Positions 1 to 7,183 of a stretch of DNA of 45,174 bases are shown here, piece by piece. The translations under genes and the position numbers were made by a program. Below the pieces are notes generated by a model, which was not told the origin of the DNA, made no database searches, and saw nothing but the letters and a program-made list of their open reading frames with translations. The stretch is from a bacterium (GTDB lineage: Bacteria; Patescibacteriota; Microgenomatia; UBA1406; GWC2-37-13), in assembly GCA_021825445.1 (NCBI GenBank), contig JAKAHA010000008.1:1-45174 (forward strand), written 5' to 3'. The first letter of the stretch is position 1. Every line of letters starts with the position of its first letter.

Positions 1-316
1 AACTTACAATATATTGGCTTGGGTAGTGCCGTTTATTGTTCTATATTTTCCAGGAATTAAAATTAAAGAAATTAAGGCAGAGTTTAAACAATTTTCTTGG
101 AAGATTATTCTCCTGGCATTTTTTAACTTTATTGGTTTTTATTTGGGATTAAAGGCTTTTGTTCTGGCTGATGCTACAAAAGTTATTCCAGTAATTCAAC
201 TGTCAACAATAATAACGGTATTAATTGGCGTTTTTTTCCTAAATGAAAAAAATCATTTAGTAAAAAAAATCCTCGCGGGAGTGATAGCGGTTATGGGAGT
301 GTTTTTGTTGAGATAA
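1..316 (+). CDS. EamA/DMT-family transporter, C-terminal part
   Basis: The gene is cut by the window edge: the frame is open back to base 2 with no stop, so the TTG at 14 is probably not its start. The visible 105 codons encode about four hydrophobic helices with short charged loops (KIKEIKAEFKQ) and end in a helix of the type VIAVMGVFLLR, typical of the second EamA repeat of 10-TM drug/metabolite transporters. Function and substrate cannot be told from this fragment. It is convergent with the next gene, with 1 nt between stops. Family call is from topology and motif feel, not from a search. Confidence 0.7.
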   Translation, partial: TYNILAWVVPFIVLYFPGIKIKEIKAEFKQFSWKIILLAFFNFIGFYLGLKAFVLADATKVIPVIQLSTIITVLIGVFFLNEKNHLVKKILAGVIAVMGVFLLR

Positions 317-317
317 A

Positions 318-797
318 TTATCCTCTACTGCCGCCTCCGCCACGGTTTCCTTTGGCGCTTAGTTTATGAGAGGGTTTTAATTGTGGTGTAGTCCTAATGA
401 ATCCATGCCATAGCAAACCAACGACTCCGCCACCCATTATTCCTCCCGTTAATCCAGATGCAACTGTTTCAACAAGGTTTTCTTTTATAACACTTGATAA
501 ATATGCTATTGGGTACTGATAAATACTAAAAACTTCCATACCAATATTATGAACAAAATGCATATCAGCCGCGACGCCAGCTACAACGCCAAGCAAAGCG
601 GCGATTGTGATGGGAGCTATAGGTAATCGTATTTTAGTTGGTACTATCTCTGGGGCAGGAAAATCTTCTGAGGCACTGGAAGTAGTCCTGAGTTTTGGAG
701 GCTTCACAGGAACAGGTTTAGAATTTGGTATATAAAAGGAAGAAAAAGCCCTATATAATGTTTCTGCTCTATTTTCTTCTGTATTTTTCTTTTTCAT
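318..797 (-). CDS. Hypothetical two-helix membrane protein with basic Gly-rich tail
   Basis: 159 residues, family not recognised. Residues 1-55 are polar and Pro/Ser-rich, 58-78 form a helix rich in Ala/Gly/Val, 111-133 form a second Gly-rich helix (GGIMGGGVVGLL), and the tail (KGNRGGGGSRG) is basic. It is probably an inner-membrane protein with both ends in the cytoplasm. The ATG at 797 is supported by an extended -10 box TGGTATAAT ending 9 nt upstream, which suggests a leaderless or nearly leaderless message. It is divergent from the M16 peptidase, 74 nt away, whose start has a similar box. Confidence 0.6.
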   Translation of the reverse strand: MKKKNTEENRAETLYRAFSSFYIPNSKPVPVKPPKLRTTSSASEDFPAPEIVPTKIRLPIAPITIAALLGVVAGVAADMHFVHNIGMEVFSIYQYPIAYLSSVIKENLVETVASGLTGGIMGGGVVGLLWHGFIRTTPQLKPSHKLSAKGNRGGGGSRG

Positions 798-871
798 AAG
801 GATCGAATTATACCATTTACACTTCTATTTTTAAAGCGAAAATTAAGGTATTTTTCTGGTAAAATTAAACA

Positions 872-2200
872 ATGAAACCGCAAGAATTTACATTAGAAAA
901 TGGTCTTCAAGTGATTTTCATCGATACCAAGACTTTTCCAACTTTGACCACTCTACTTTTGATTGGGGCTGGAAGTCGGTATGAAAATGAAAAAAATAAC
1001 GGGATAGCCCATTTTTTGGAACACATGTTTTATAAAGGAAGCAAAAAATATCCAAACCCCAAAATTATTTCCCAAATTATTGAAGGGATGGGTGGGCACT
1101 GGAATGCTTTTACTTCAAAAGACTACACAGGATATTATATAAAAGCTTCGACCGACCATTTCCCAAAAATCGTCGACATTCTTTCCGATATTTTACTTAA
1201 TTCTTTGTTTGAAAAAAAAGAAATTGAAAAGGAAAAAGGCGTGATCATTGAAGAAATAAATATGTACGAAGACACGCCTCAGAGAAGAATTGGCGAAATA
1301 TTTGAGGGGTTGATTTATAAAGACAGTCCTCTGGGTTTTGATATTGCAGGGAACAAACAAACAGTCACGTCTTTTGATAGAAATACATTTCTGGATTATA
1401 TGAATAGTCTTTATCATCCAAATAATGCGGTATTAGTGATCGCCGGTGGGTTAAATACCGTAGGGAACGACCCCCGTGTCGTTCCAAACAAAAAGGGCGA
1501 ACACGAAGGTTTGCCCCTACAAAAATATTTACAAATTATCGATGAAAAATTTAACACTTGGAAGTCTGGGGAAAAATCAACGTTCGAGAAATTTACAAAG
1601 AGCCAGACAAAGCCTCAAATATTGGTTCACCACAAAAAAACTGAGCAAGCTCATTTTTGCTTGGGTTTTCCAACTTTTGGAATTAATGATAAAAGACGCA
1701 GAATCTTGAATGTTTTAATTACAATTTTAGGTGGAGGAGCCTCTTCAAAACTATTTCAAGAAGTGAGAGAAAAAAAAGGACTTTGTTATTACATCAGTAC
1801 CGGAGCAGAACAGTATTTTGAGACGGGTAGTGTAATTACTCAAGCCGGTATTGCCAAGGACGTTGAAAAAGTCAAGGTAGTCGTCAAGGCGACCTTAGCC
1901 GAACATGAAAATATGGTTAAGGGTTTGTTTTCTGAGGAAGATATTATTCGTGCTAAAGAAATGTTGAAAGGGCGACTACTTCTTTCAATGGAGGACTCTT
2001 TTAATATTGCTCATTTTTTTGGCAATAAAAAATTATTAGAGCATAAAATGGAGACTCCTGAGGAGGTTATCAAAAAAATTCTTTCAGTGACAAAACAAGA
2101 AATTGTTGATTTAGCAAAAGAAATTTTTGTAAAAGAAAAACTTAATTTTGCCATCATCGGACCTTTTGAAGAAAAGAACTTTGATACAATTTTATTGTGA
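872..2200 (+). CDS. M16-family zinc metallopeptidase (pitrilysin/PqqL-like)
   Basis: 442 residues, the usual size of single-unit M16B peptidases. The inverted zinc motif HFLEH lies at residues 47-51 (H47, E50 catalytic, H51), and E127 in VIIEEINMYEDTP lies 76 residues on, as expected for the third zinc ligand. The C-terminal half has the family pattern GGGASSKLFQEVREKKGLCY. Such enzymes degrade peptides in a closed chamber made by two half-units; here both halves are in one chain of M16B type that would dimerise. Residues about 196-216 come from a palindromic repeat inserted in frame between the two domains. The start has TGGTAAAAT ending 6 nt upstream. It overlaps the next gene by 4 nt (ATGA-type junction using GTG). 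Confidence 0.9.
   Translation: MKPQEFTLENGLQVIFIDTKTFPTLTTLLLIGAGSRYENEKNNGIAHFLEHMFYKGSKKYPNPKIISQIIEGMGGHWNAFTSKDYTGYYIKASTDHFPKIVDILSDILLNSLFEKKEIEKEKGVIIEEINMYEDTPQRRIGEIFEGLIYKDSPLGFDIAGNKQTVTSFDRNTFLDYMNSLYHPNNAVLVIAGGLNTVGNDPRVVPNKKGEHEGLPLQKYLQIIDEKFNTWKSGEKSTFEKFTKSQTKPQILVHHKKTEQAHFCLGFPTFGINDKRRRILNVLITILGGGASSKLFQEVREKKGLCYYISTGAEQYFETGSVITQAGIAKDVEKVKVVVKATLAEHENMVKGLFSEEDIIRAKEMLKGRLLLSMEDSFNIAHFFGNKKLLEHKMETPEEVIKKILSVTKQEIVDLAKEIFVKEKLNFAIIGPFEEKNFDTILL
1460..1520. repeat. Compound palindromic repeat inserted in M16 gene
   Basis: The stretch begins GTAGGG and ends CCCCTAC. It holds two nested inverted repeats (GGAACGAC/GTCGTTCC and GGGCGAAC/GGTTTGCCC). The M16 frame stays open through it and reads a polar loop of about 20 residues between the two peptidase domains, where an insertion should be tolerated. 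Confidence 0.8.
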
Positions 2201-3771
2201 AAAAGATTTTAATTATAATCTTTCTTGGCTTGCTTGTTTATTTTCCAATATTTTTTAACGGATTTGTTTGGGACGATGAAGTAATGTTTGAAAAAGTGGG
2301 AGGTATTTCTCCAACTACTTATTTTCGACCGGCAATTTCGATTATTTATTCGACAATTCATAGTATTTTTGGGATCAATCCGTTCTTTTTTCATCTATTT
2401 CAATTATCTTTTCATATTGCCACAGCAGTTCTAATCTTCTATTTATTTAAACGTTTTTTCAAAGAAACAGTAGCGCTAATTTTAGCTATTATTTTTCTTG
2501 TCCATCCAGCACTTGTCGAGGCTGTTTCATTTGCATCGGCGATGCAGGAAAGTGCCTTTACTTTTGTAGGGTTAGTGGGTCTTTATCTTTTTGTCATTCC
2601 CGTGAAAACGGGAATCCAGAAACAAAACTGGATCCCCGATCAGGTCGGGGATGACACAAAGGGAATCATTTTTTTATTAATTGCATTATTAATGAAGGAA
2701 ACAGCAATTGTATTTTTTCCTTTGGTTTTTTTCTACATACTTATTTTTATAAAAGACAAACGAAAGATTTTGGTTAATTATTTCGTCCTTTCAGCGATCT
2801 TATTGATAGGGTATCTCTTGTTTAGATTTTCAGGAGGCAATTTTTATACTCAAGGTCAGACGGGTCTTTTTCCAATCATGCGTGTTTCTCTTTTAACTCG
2901 ACTGATAAATATTCCTGCAATTATTTTGTTTTATCTTACTAAAATTTTTTATCCGATGAATTTAGCCATTGCACAGCATTGGGTTATTAAGACAATTAGT
3001 TTTCAAAATTTTTGGCTTCCATTGATGATAGAAATTGCATTATTTATTGGAGCAGTTACGTATTCTATTAAAACTAAAAAAAAACCTTTTCTATTTTTCT
3101 TTATCTGGTTTGTCATCGGACTAATTCCACATCTGCAACTAATCCCACTAAATATGACCGTGGCTGAACGTTGGTTATATTTTCCCATAATTGGGATGTT
3201 GGGAATGATAGGAACAATGTTAAGCAAATTACAAATAATAAATCACAAATCACAAATAAATTTTAAGTCTCAAATAAAATCAAAAACGGTTTTTATTTTA
3301 TTAATAATTATAATTACCACCTTTTCAATTCGGAGTTTTATCCGTGTTCAAAATTGGAGAAATGGATTAACTTTGTTTGGTCATGATATAAGAGCAAATA
3401 GTAGCTTTGATCTTAATAATAATTATGGAGTAGAGTTATTTAGGATTGGTCGTTATGACGAAGCAAAAAAATATTTCGAAAAATCTACAAAATTAGCTCC
3501 ATATTGGTGGGTCAATTGGAACAATTTGGGAGCCTCTTTTGAGCATGAAAAAAACTATCAAAAAGCTGCCGAATATTATCAAAAATCAGTTTCTAACGGT
3601 CAATATTATTTGGCTTATGAAAATTTAGCAAAAATATTAGTTTTGTATGGAAAAGATAAAAAGAAAACAAAAGAATTTTTACAAAAAGCTTTGATGATAT
3701 TTCCTGAAAGCCAAAATTTACAAACAATAAATCAATATTTTCTACGTGGGAATGACATCAATTATAATTAA
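2197..3771 (+). CDS. GT-C-type membrane glycosyltransferase with C-terminal TPRs (TMTC/PMT-like)
   Basis: 524 residues. The N-terminal part is highly hydrophobic with about ten helices. FVWDDEV at residues 23-29 fits the acidic pair in the first periplasmic loop of GT-C enzymes that use polyprenyl-phosphate sugars. Residues about 405-505 form tetratricopeptide-like repeats (FRIGRYDEAKKYFEKSTKLAPYWW, then YQKAAEYYQKSV). This arrangement matches the TMTC family of membrane/TPR mannosyltransferases, so surface-protein or lipid glycosylation is likely; donor and acceptor are unknown. Start is GTG at 2197, overlapping the M16 stop. Residues 133-155 (VIPVKTGIQ...) are encoded by an ATTCCC...GGGAAT repeat, and about 347-362 by a 7-nt array. 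It lies 2 nt before the prepilin peptidase gene. Confidence 0.75.
   Translation: MKKILIIIFLGLLVYFPIFFNGFVWDDEVMFEKVGGISPTTYFRPAISIIYSTIHSIFGINPFFFHLFQLSFHIATAVLIFYLFKRFFKETVALILAIIFLVHPALVEAVSFASAMQESAFTFVGLVGLYLFVIPVKTGIQKQNWIPDQVGDDTKGIIFLLIALLMKETAIVFFPLVFFYILIFIKDKRKILVNYFVLSAILLIGYLLFRFSGGNFYTQGQTGLFPIMRVSLLTRLINIPAIILFYLTKIFYPMNLAIAQHWVIKTISFQNFWLPLMIEIALFIGAVTYSIKTKKKPFLFFFIWFVIGLIPHLQLIPLNMTVAERWLYFPIIGMLGMIGTMLSKLQIINHKSQINFKSQIKSKTVFILLIIIITTFSIRSFIRVQNWRNGLTLFGHDIRANSSFDLNNNYGVELFRIGRYDEAKKYFEKSTKLAPYWWVNWNNLGASFEHEKNYQKAAEYYQKSVSNGQYYLAYENLAKILVLYGKDKKKTKEFLQKALMIFPESQNLQTINQYFLRGNDINYN
2593..2656. repeat. GTCATTCCC...GGGGATGAC paired repeat inside GT-C gene
   Basis: Two hairpins in series (ATTCCCGTGAAAACGGGAAT, then ATCCCCGATCAGGTCGGGGAT) bounded by GTCATTCC and GGATGAC as long inverted ends. 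It reads VIPVKTGIQ...WIPDQVGDD in frame in the host gene. Related copies are at 13266, 18607, 31017 and 34436. Confidence 0.9.
3237..3295. repeat. Degenerate 7-nt tandem array (AATCACA type) in GT-C gene
   Basis: AATCACA repeats twice in tandem and is followed by similar A-rich 7-mers (CAAATAA, CAAATAAAAT). The frame stays open and gives a lysine/glutamine/serine-rich cytoplasmic loop between membrane helices. Confidence 0.55.
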
Positions 3772-3773
3772 CT

Positions 3774-4577
3774 ATGATAAATTTTATATATTTTTCTATC
3801 TTTATTTTTGGAACAGCAATAGGTTCTTTTTTAAATGTGTTAATTGACAGATTGCCAAATAACCAATCGATCAACGGTCGTAGTCACTGCGATTATTGTG
3901 GAAAAAAACTAAATTGGTATGATATGTTTCCTGTGTTTTCCTACTTTATATTGGGTGGTAAAACGAGGTGCTGTAAAAAGAAATTAAGTTTTCAATATCC
4001 CTTGATCGAATTTCTCACGGGCGTTATTTTTGTTTTAGTTTTTAAGGACAGTCCTTATGTTGAGTCGCTGACAAGGACTGTCCTTATTTTTGGAATTCTT
4101 TCTTGTCTCATTGTCATCTTTGTTTCCGATCTTAAATATCAATTAATTTCTGATTATGTTTTACTTGGGCTATTTATTTTTTCTGTTTTATTTCATTTAT
4201 TTGTAGGGTCGGAAAACCCGACCCCTACGACTATTTATAACTATTTACAACCATTAACTACTTATATATTATCTGGATTGATCGTGTGTTTGCCAATTTT
4301 CTTGATTTATTTTATTTCTAAAGAACGTGCGATGGGTTTGGGAGATGTCTATCTCTCGGCAATTATGGGTTTTTTATTGGGCTGGCAAGCGGGTTTGCTA
4401 GCTCTATACATTGCATTTGTCACGGGCGCGATATTTGGAGTAATCGTAATTATTTTAAAAAATAAAAAACTAAAAAGTAAGATTGCCTTCGGACCATTTC
4501 TCGTCATCGGAACAGTGATAATGCTGTTTTGGGGAGAGAAACTTCTTGAAATTGTAAAGAAAATATATAAATTATAG
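3774..4577 (+). CDS. pilD: Prepilin peptidase (type IV pilin leader peptidase)
   Basis: 267 residues, the usual length. The N-terminal domain has GSFLNVLIDRLP and a CxxC...CC set (C39, C42, C66, C67) as in bifunctional peptidase/N-methylases. The two catalytic aspartates are D119 (SDLKYQLISD) and D191 (GLGDVYLSAIMG). It cleaves and may methylate type IV pilin-like precursors at the cytoplasmic face. No pilin or pilus motor gene is in the window, so the partners are elsewhere. Two palindromic repeats are inserted in frame (residues 91-104 and 144-152), both in loops between helices. It follows the GT-C gene by 2 nt and overlaps the convergent next gene by 6 nt. Confidence 0.93.
   Translation: MINFIYFSIFIFGTAIGSFLNVLIDRLPNNQSINGRSHCDYCGKKLNWYDMFPVFSYFILGGKTRCCKKKLSFQYPLIEFLTGVIFVLVFKDSPYVESLTRTVLIFGILSCLIVIFVSDLKYQLISDYVLLGLFIFSVLFHLFVGSENPTPTTIYNYLQPLTTYILSGLIVCLPIFLIYFISKERAMGLGDVYLSAIMGFLLGWQAGLLALYIAFVTGAIFGVIVIILKNKKLKSKIAFGPFLVIGTVIMLFWGEKLLEIVKKIYKL
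4044..4085. repeat. AAGGACAGTCCTT palindrome pair in pilD
   Basis: AAGGACAGTCCTT and AAGGACTGTCCTT flank a short spacer; the 42-nt unit equals 14 codons and keeps the pilD frame. The same core (AAGGTCAGTCCTT/AAGGACTGACCTT) forms a perfect palindrome at 25740. Confidence 0.8.
4203..4228. repeat. GTAGGGTCGG...CCGACCCCTAC palindrome in pilD
   Basis: A short hairpin-forming insertion in a loop of the prepilin peptidase, encoding VGSENPTPT. It belongs to the same GTAGGG/CCCCTAC family as the copies at 1460, 23619, 42954 and 44644. Confidence 0.85.
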
Positions 4578-5294
4578 AGTACTTCTGACCATTCTATATA
4601 CAGGATGTCCGACTCTTCCTATTTGTGCAAGAAGAGGAAACTTTTTGTCTTGCTCAATATCTATTCCTGGGGTTTTTTTAAGATGGTTTAAATCAACATT
4701 TTGGTTGATAGTCAAGATTCCTTTCTCAGTATTTAATAAATCCATGCTAACAATAGGAGGTGAAGAATATATTCTTGCCTCGTATGCTTTTGATTGTGCC
4801 ACGTCTTCTTCATTCAATTTAACCTTAATGTCCTTTTCGTATCGAAATCCTTGATGAGCCATTCCTCTTATGGCTCTTACTTTTGCAAGTGTGATATTAA
4901 AGGCACTATATAATGCACCAAATAATCTATAGTTTACAACCGTCGTTGGGTCGTCTAGAAATCGATTAAGTAGTATTGATCCAATATCATTTTTTATCAT
5001 TCTTTTTGCATCATCTTCAAGTTCTAATAATATTTTTAAGGCTAACTCTTGTGGGTATGCTCTGAGATGTCCCTCTAATCCCGCTCCTGTGCCAAAAATT
5101 GGATTTTCGTGCCTCCCTCGTGTAAATCTTGAAAAAGGTATTATTAAAGATGTGTTATTTATAATACCTTTTATAAGGTTTTCGTTAGCAGGAAAAGCAA
5201 TTTTTAAAGGTGCTTTTCCAACTTTTGGATCTGACACAATCCAATGAATATTTGCAAGGTTCTCATTTTGTTTAGGCGTTAATTCAACAAGCAT
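4572..5294 (-). CDS. Hypothetical protein, 240 aa
   Basis: No family recognised. The protein is soluble, with a mixed composition, no signal peptide and no membrane helix. Distinctive segments are SRFTRGRHENPIFGTGAGLEGHLRAYPQ near residues 57-84 and a helical middle. The start at 5294 is well supported: TTGGTA and TAGAAT stand 17 nt apart and the -10 box ends 6 nt before ATG. A perfect palindrome lies between the two boxes, so the gene may be controlled by a repressor. It converges on pilD with a 6-nt overlap. Confidence 0.6.
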   Translation of the reverse strand: MLVELTPKQNENLANIHWIVSDPKVGKAPLKIAFPANENLIKGIINNTSLIIPFSRFTRGRHENPIFGTGAGLEGHLRAYPQELALKILLELEDDAKRMIKNDIGSILLNRFLDDPTTVVNYRLFGALYSAFNITLAKVRAIRGMAHQGFRYEKDIKVKLNEEDVAQSKAYEARIYSSPPIVSMDLLNTEKGILTINQNVDLNHLKKTPGIDIEQDKKFPLLAQIGRVGHPVYRMVRSTL

Positions 5295-5329
5295 GACTTG
5301 ATTCTAGACTGATCAAGCTTGATTACCAA
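5295..5329 (-). promoter_or_regulatory. Promoter with palindromic operator for the 4572-5294 gene
   Basis: Read on the minus strand: -35 TTGGTA (5324-5329), 17-nt spacer, -10 TAGAAT (5301-5306), then 6 nt to ATG. The spacer contains the perfect 12-nt palindrome ATCAAGCTTGAT (5312-5323), which is where a repressor would block polymerase. Confidence 0.6.
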
Positions 5330-5348
5330 TACATCACTAGTATGTATT

Positions 5349-5897
5349 TTATTTTTCTATCTCCTTTTCAATCAACCCTCTTACAAACACAGATTTGGGG
5401 AGGTGTTTTTTTCGTGAAGTTTCTTCAAGAAAATTAGCAATTTTTGAGTTTATAAAAAAAGTAAACCTATGTTCGCTTTTTCCACGGACGTAATTTAAAA
5501 AATCTTCCAATATTGTTTTTAAATCGTAAACTTTATAAAACATACTTATCAACTTTTCATTTTCATAACTTGATAAGAGCGATGGAGGGTCATTTGTAAA
5601 GAGTAATAAAACAGGTTTACCAAGATTTAAAGCAAGGGATATTTCAAATCCAACACTGATTGAAGGGAATGAAGTTTCAACGACGACGCAGTCGGATTCC
5701 ATGATCCATTTTTTAAGACTTTTGTGGAATTTCTCTAATTCTTCGTGAGATTCAGCATTTATTTGATCTTCAGATGATTTTATAATATGATCGGAGATGA
5801 CTTTATGTCCCTGGGATTGTAAAATGTCAATTATCTTTAAATAGTTGGAAAGAAATTTTTCTTTACCAACAATTGAAGCAGTAAAATAGATGTTCAT
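5349..5897 (-). CDS. Nucleoside 2-deoxyribosyltransferase-like protein with C-terminal ribbon-helix-helix-like tail
   Basis: 182 residues. Residues 1-125 look like the Rossmann-like deoxyribosyltransferase fold: MNIYFTASI strand, GHKVISDHI, then SDCVVVETSFPSISVGFEISLALNLGKPVLLL, where the Glu and the SxGxExxxA pattern recall the family's catalytic and substrate region. Residues about 143-182 (FTFFINSKIANFLEETSRKKHLPKSVFVRGLIEKEIEK) resemble a ribbon-helix-helix DNA-binding unit. Such a pairing suggests a nucleotide-sensing regulator or a nucleoside-salvage enzyme. It lies 8 nt after the first ndk gene on the same strand. Function is inferred only from fold-like patterns. Confidence 0.55.
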   Translation of the reverse strand: MNIYFTASIVGKEKFLSNYLKIIDILQSQGHKVISDHIIKSSEDQINAESHEELEKFHKSLKKWIMESDCVVVETSFPSISVGFEISLALNLGKPVLLLFTNDPPSLLSSYENEKLISMFYKVYDLKTILEDFLNYVRGKSEHRFTFFINSKIANFLEETSRKKHLPKSVFVRGLIEKEIEK

Positions 5898-5905
5898 GAA
5901 TGAAA

Positions 5906-6490
5906 TTATTTATACATAAACTTTTCTCCAGCGAGTTGGTAGGAAAATAGTTCGTCTTTTGTAAACCAGAGGTTAACTTCCTTTTCTCCATCTTCAGGGC
6001 TGTCTGAAGCATGAATTATATTTCTAAGCGGTCGGTTTTGTTCATTAGCCAGATCAATTGTATCATGGGAAAAATCTCCACGAACGGTGCCAGGTAGAGC
6101 CTGAACGGGGATAGTATTACCGGAAATTTTACGGACGATCTCAATGCAATCATAGCCTTCAACAACCGCCATGAAGACGGGGGACTCTTGGAAATATGTG
6201 ACCAACCAACTTTTTACAATTTTTCCAATAGATACCGCGTCGTCAGTTTTGAAAACTGTTTTCGCATCAAGACCTTTTTTTGCATAATTAGTTAACGTCC
6301 GTTCTCCAACCTTTTTGAACCACGCTTCTGTCTCTGGATAATGGGCTATCACTTTTTCAGAGGTCGCCATTTCAAACTTTAAGCCAATTATTTTAAGACC
6401 AACCGTTTCAAAACGACTAATTATTTTTCCAATAATTCCACGTTGAACGCCGTCGGGTTTGATGATTAGCAAAGCACGCTGTTTTTGCAT
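5906..6490 (-). CDS. ndk: Nucleoside diphosphate kinase
   Basis: It transfers the gamma-phosphate from ATP to NDPs through a phosphohistidine. The catalytic His is H160 in RNIIHASDS, the expected motif NxxH(G/A)SDS. Other active-site residues are present: R120 (VRKISGNT), T126, R137 (GTVRGDF) and N157. The N-terminal RALLIIKPDGVQRG is classical. At 194 residues it is about 45 longer than the standard enzyme, with extra length near 70-95 and 141-155. A diverged second copy lies upstream in the transcription direction, and thymidylate kinase beyond it, so this is a nucleotide-supply block. Confidence 0.93.
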   Translation of the reverse strand: MQKQRALLIIKPDGVQRGIIGKIISRFETVGLKIIGLKFEMATSEKVIAHYPETEAWFKKVGERTLTNYAKKGLDAKTVFKTDDAVSIGKIVKSWLVTYFQESPVFMAVVEGYDCIEIVRKISGNTIPVQALPGTVRGDFSHDTIDLANEQNRPLRNIIHASDSPEDGEKEVNLWFTKDELFSYQLAGEKFMYK

Positions 6491-6601
6491 AAGAATTTCT
6501 AATTTCTAATTGACCTAATTAACCTAAAAAAATCTCAATTTCCAAATTGGTTATTGGGTATTCTTTAGACCAATTAGAATAATTAAATTAATTAGGTTAA
6601 T
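6491..6601. repeat. AT-rich inverted-repeat element with AATTTCT heptamer arms
   Basis: The left part (AATTTCTAATTTCTAATTGA, CCTAATTAACCTAA) is roughly the inverse of the right part (CCAATTAGAATAATTAAATT, AATTAGGTTAATT), with a core containing TTGGTTATTGGGTATTCT. Near copies are at 43850 and 44998. It fills the whole gap between the two ndk genes. Confidence 0.7.
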
Positions 6602-7183
6602 TTAATTTAAATATAATTCATCAACTTCTCTCTCATACTCTTTAAATTTTTCATCTTTAAACCAATATTTTATTTCTCGTTCGGCTTCTTCGACTGATCC
6701 TGACGCATGAATAAAAGTTTTAACGACTCGATCTAGAGACGAGGATAGAGTAGAGGAATCAAAAGAATATTGAGCAAGTAATGTCCCGGGAACAGCAAGA
6801 GCTGGAATAGTATGTCCACGAAGCTTTCTAGCAACAACTACAGCATTTGGTCCGCTCCATACCATAACGACGATTGGACCCTCCATCCAATATTTAATTA
6901 AACGGTCGTAAATAAACTTGCCAAGTTGAGCCGGGTCTTGTGTTTTGAAGGTCTTGGCGATGTCTCCACCAGATTGTTTAAAAGAAGCAATGGTCTTTTC
7001 TCCCATTTCTTTTATCCATTCCGGAGTCCCGGAATAATGATTTTTTATTACATCAACTGAGGGTTTAAGCATTTTAGCAGCCATTAATTTAAGACCAACA
7101 GTCTCAAAAATTTCGATGACTTTTCCAACAAGTCCACGCTTGACGCAATCGGGTTTAAGAATGATAAGAGTTCGTTCAATCAT
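6602..7183 (-). CDS. Diverged nucleoside diphosphate kinase paralogue
   Basis: 193 residues and clearly a paralogue of the adjacent ndk: RTLIILKPDCVKRG at the N-terminus, R119, T125 and the His (H159) in FIHASGS are kept. Several usually invariant residues are not: the Arg of GT(I/V)RGDF is replaced (GTLLAQY), the Asn before the catalytic His is Thr (T156), and HxSDS has become HASGS. Phosphotransfer may be weak or have another substrate, or the protein may be a partner subunit in mixed hexamers. It overlaps tmk by 4 nt and is thus co-transcribed with it. Confidence 0.85.
   Translation of the reverse strand: MIERTLIILKPDCVKRGLVGKVIEIFETVGLKLMAAKMLKPSVDVIKNHYSGTPEWIKEMGEKTIASFKQSGGDIAKTFKTQDPAQLGKFIYDRLIKYWMEGPIVVMVWSGPNAVVVARKLRGHTIPALAVPGTLLAQYSFDSSTLSSSLDRVVKTFIHASGSVEEAEREIKYWFKDEKFKEYEREVDELYLN

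Noticed and set aside
1193-1417. Minus-strand frames within M16, GT-C and glycosyltransferase genes
   Set aside because: They lie fully inside well-supported genes, have low-complexity composition and no promoter or ribosome binding site.
6491-6601. CRISPR-like array in the heptamer regions
   Set aside because: Units are 7 nt, degenerate and without unique spacers of constant length.
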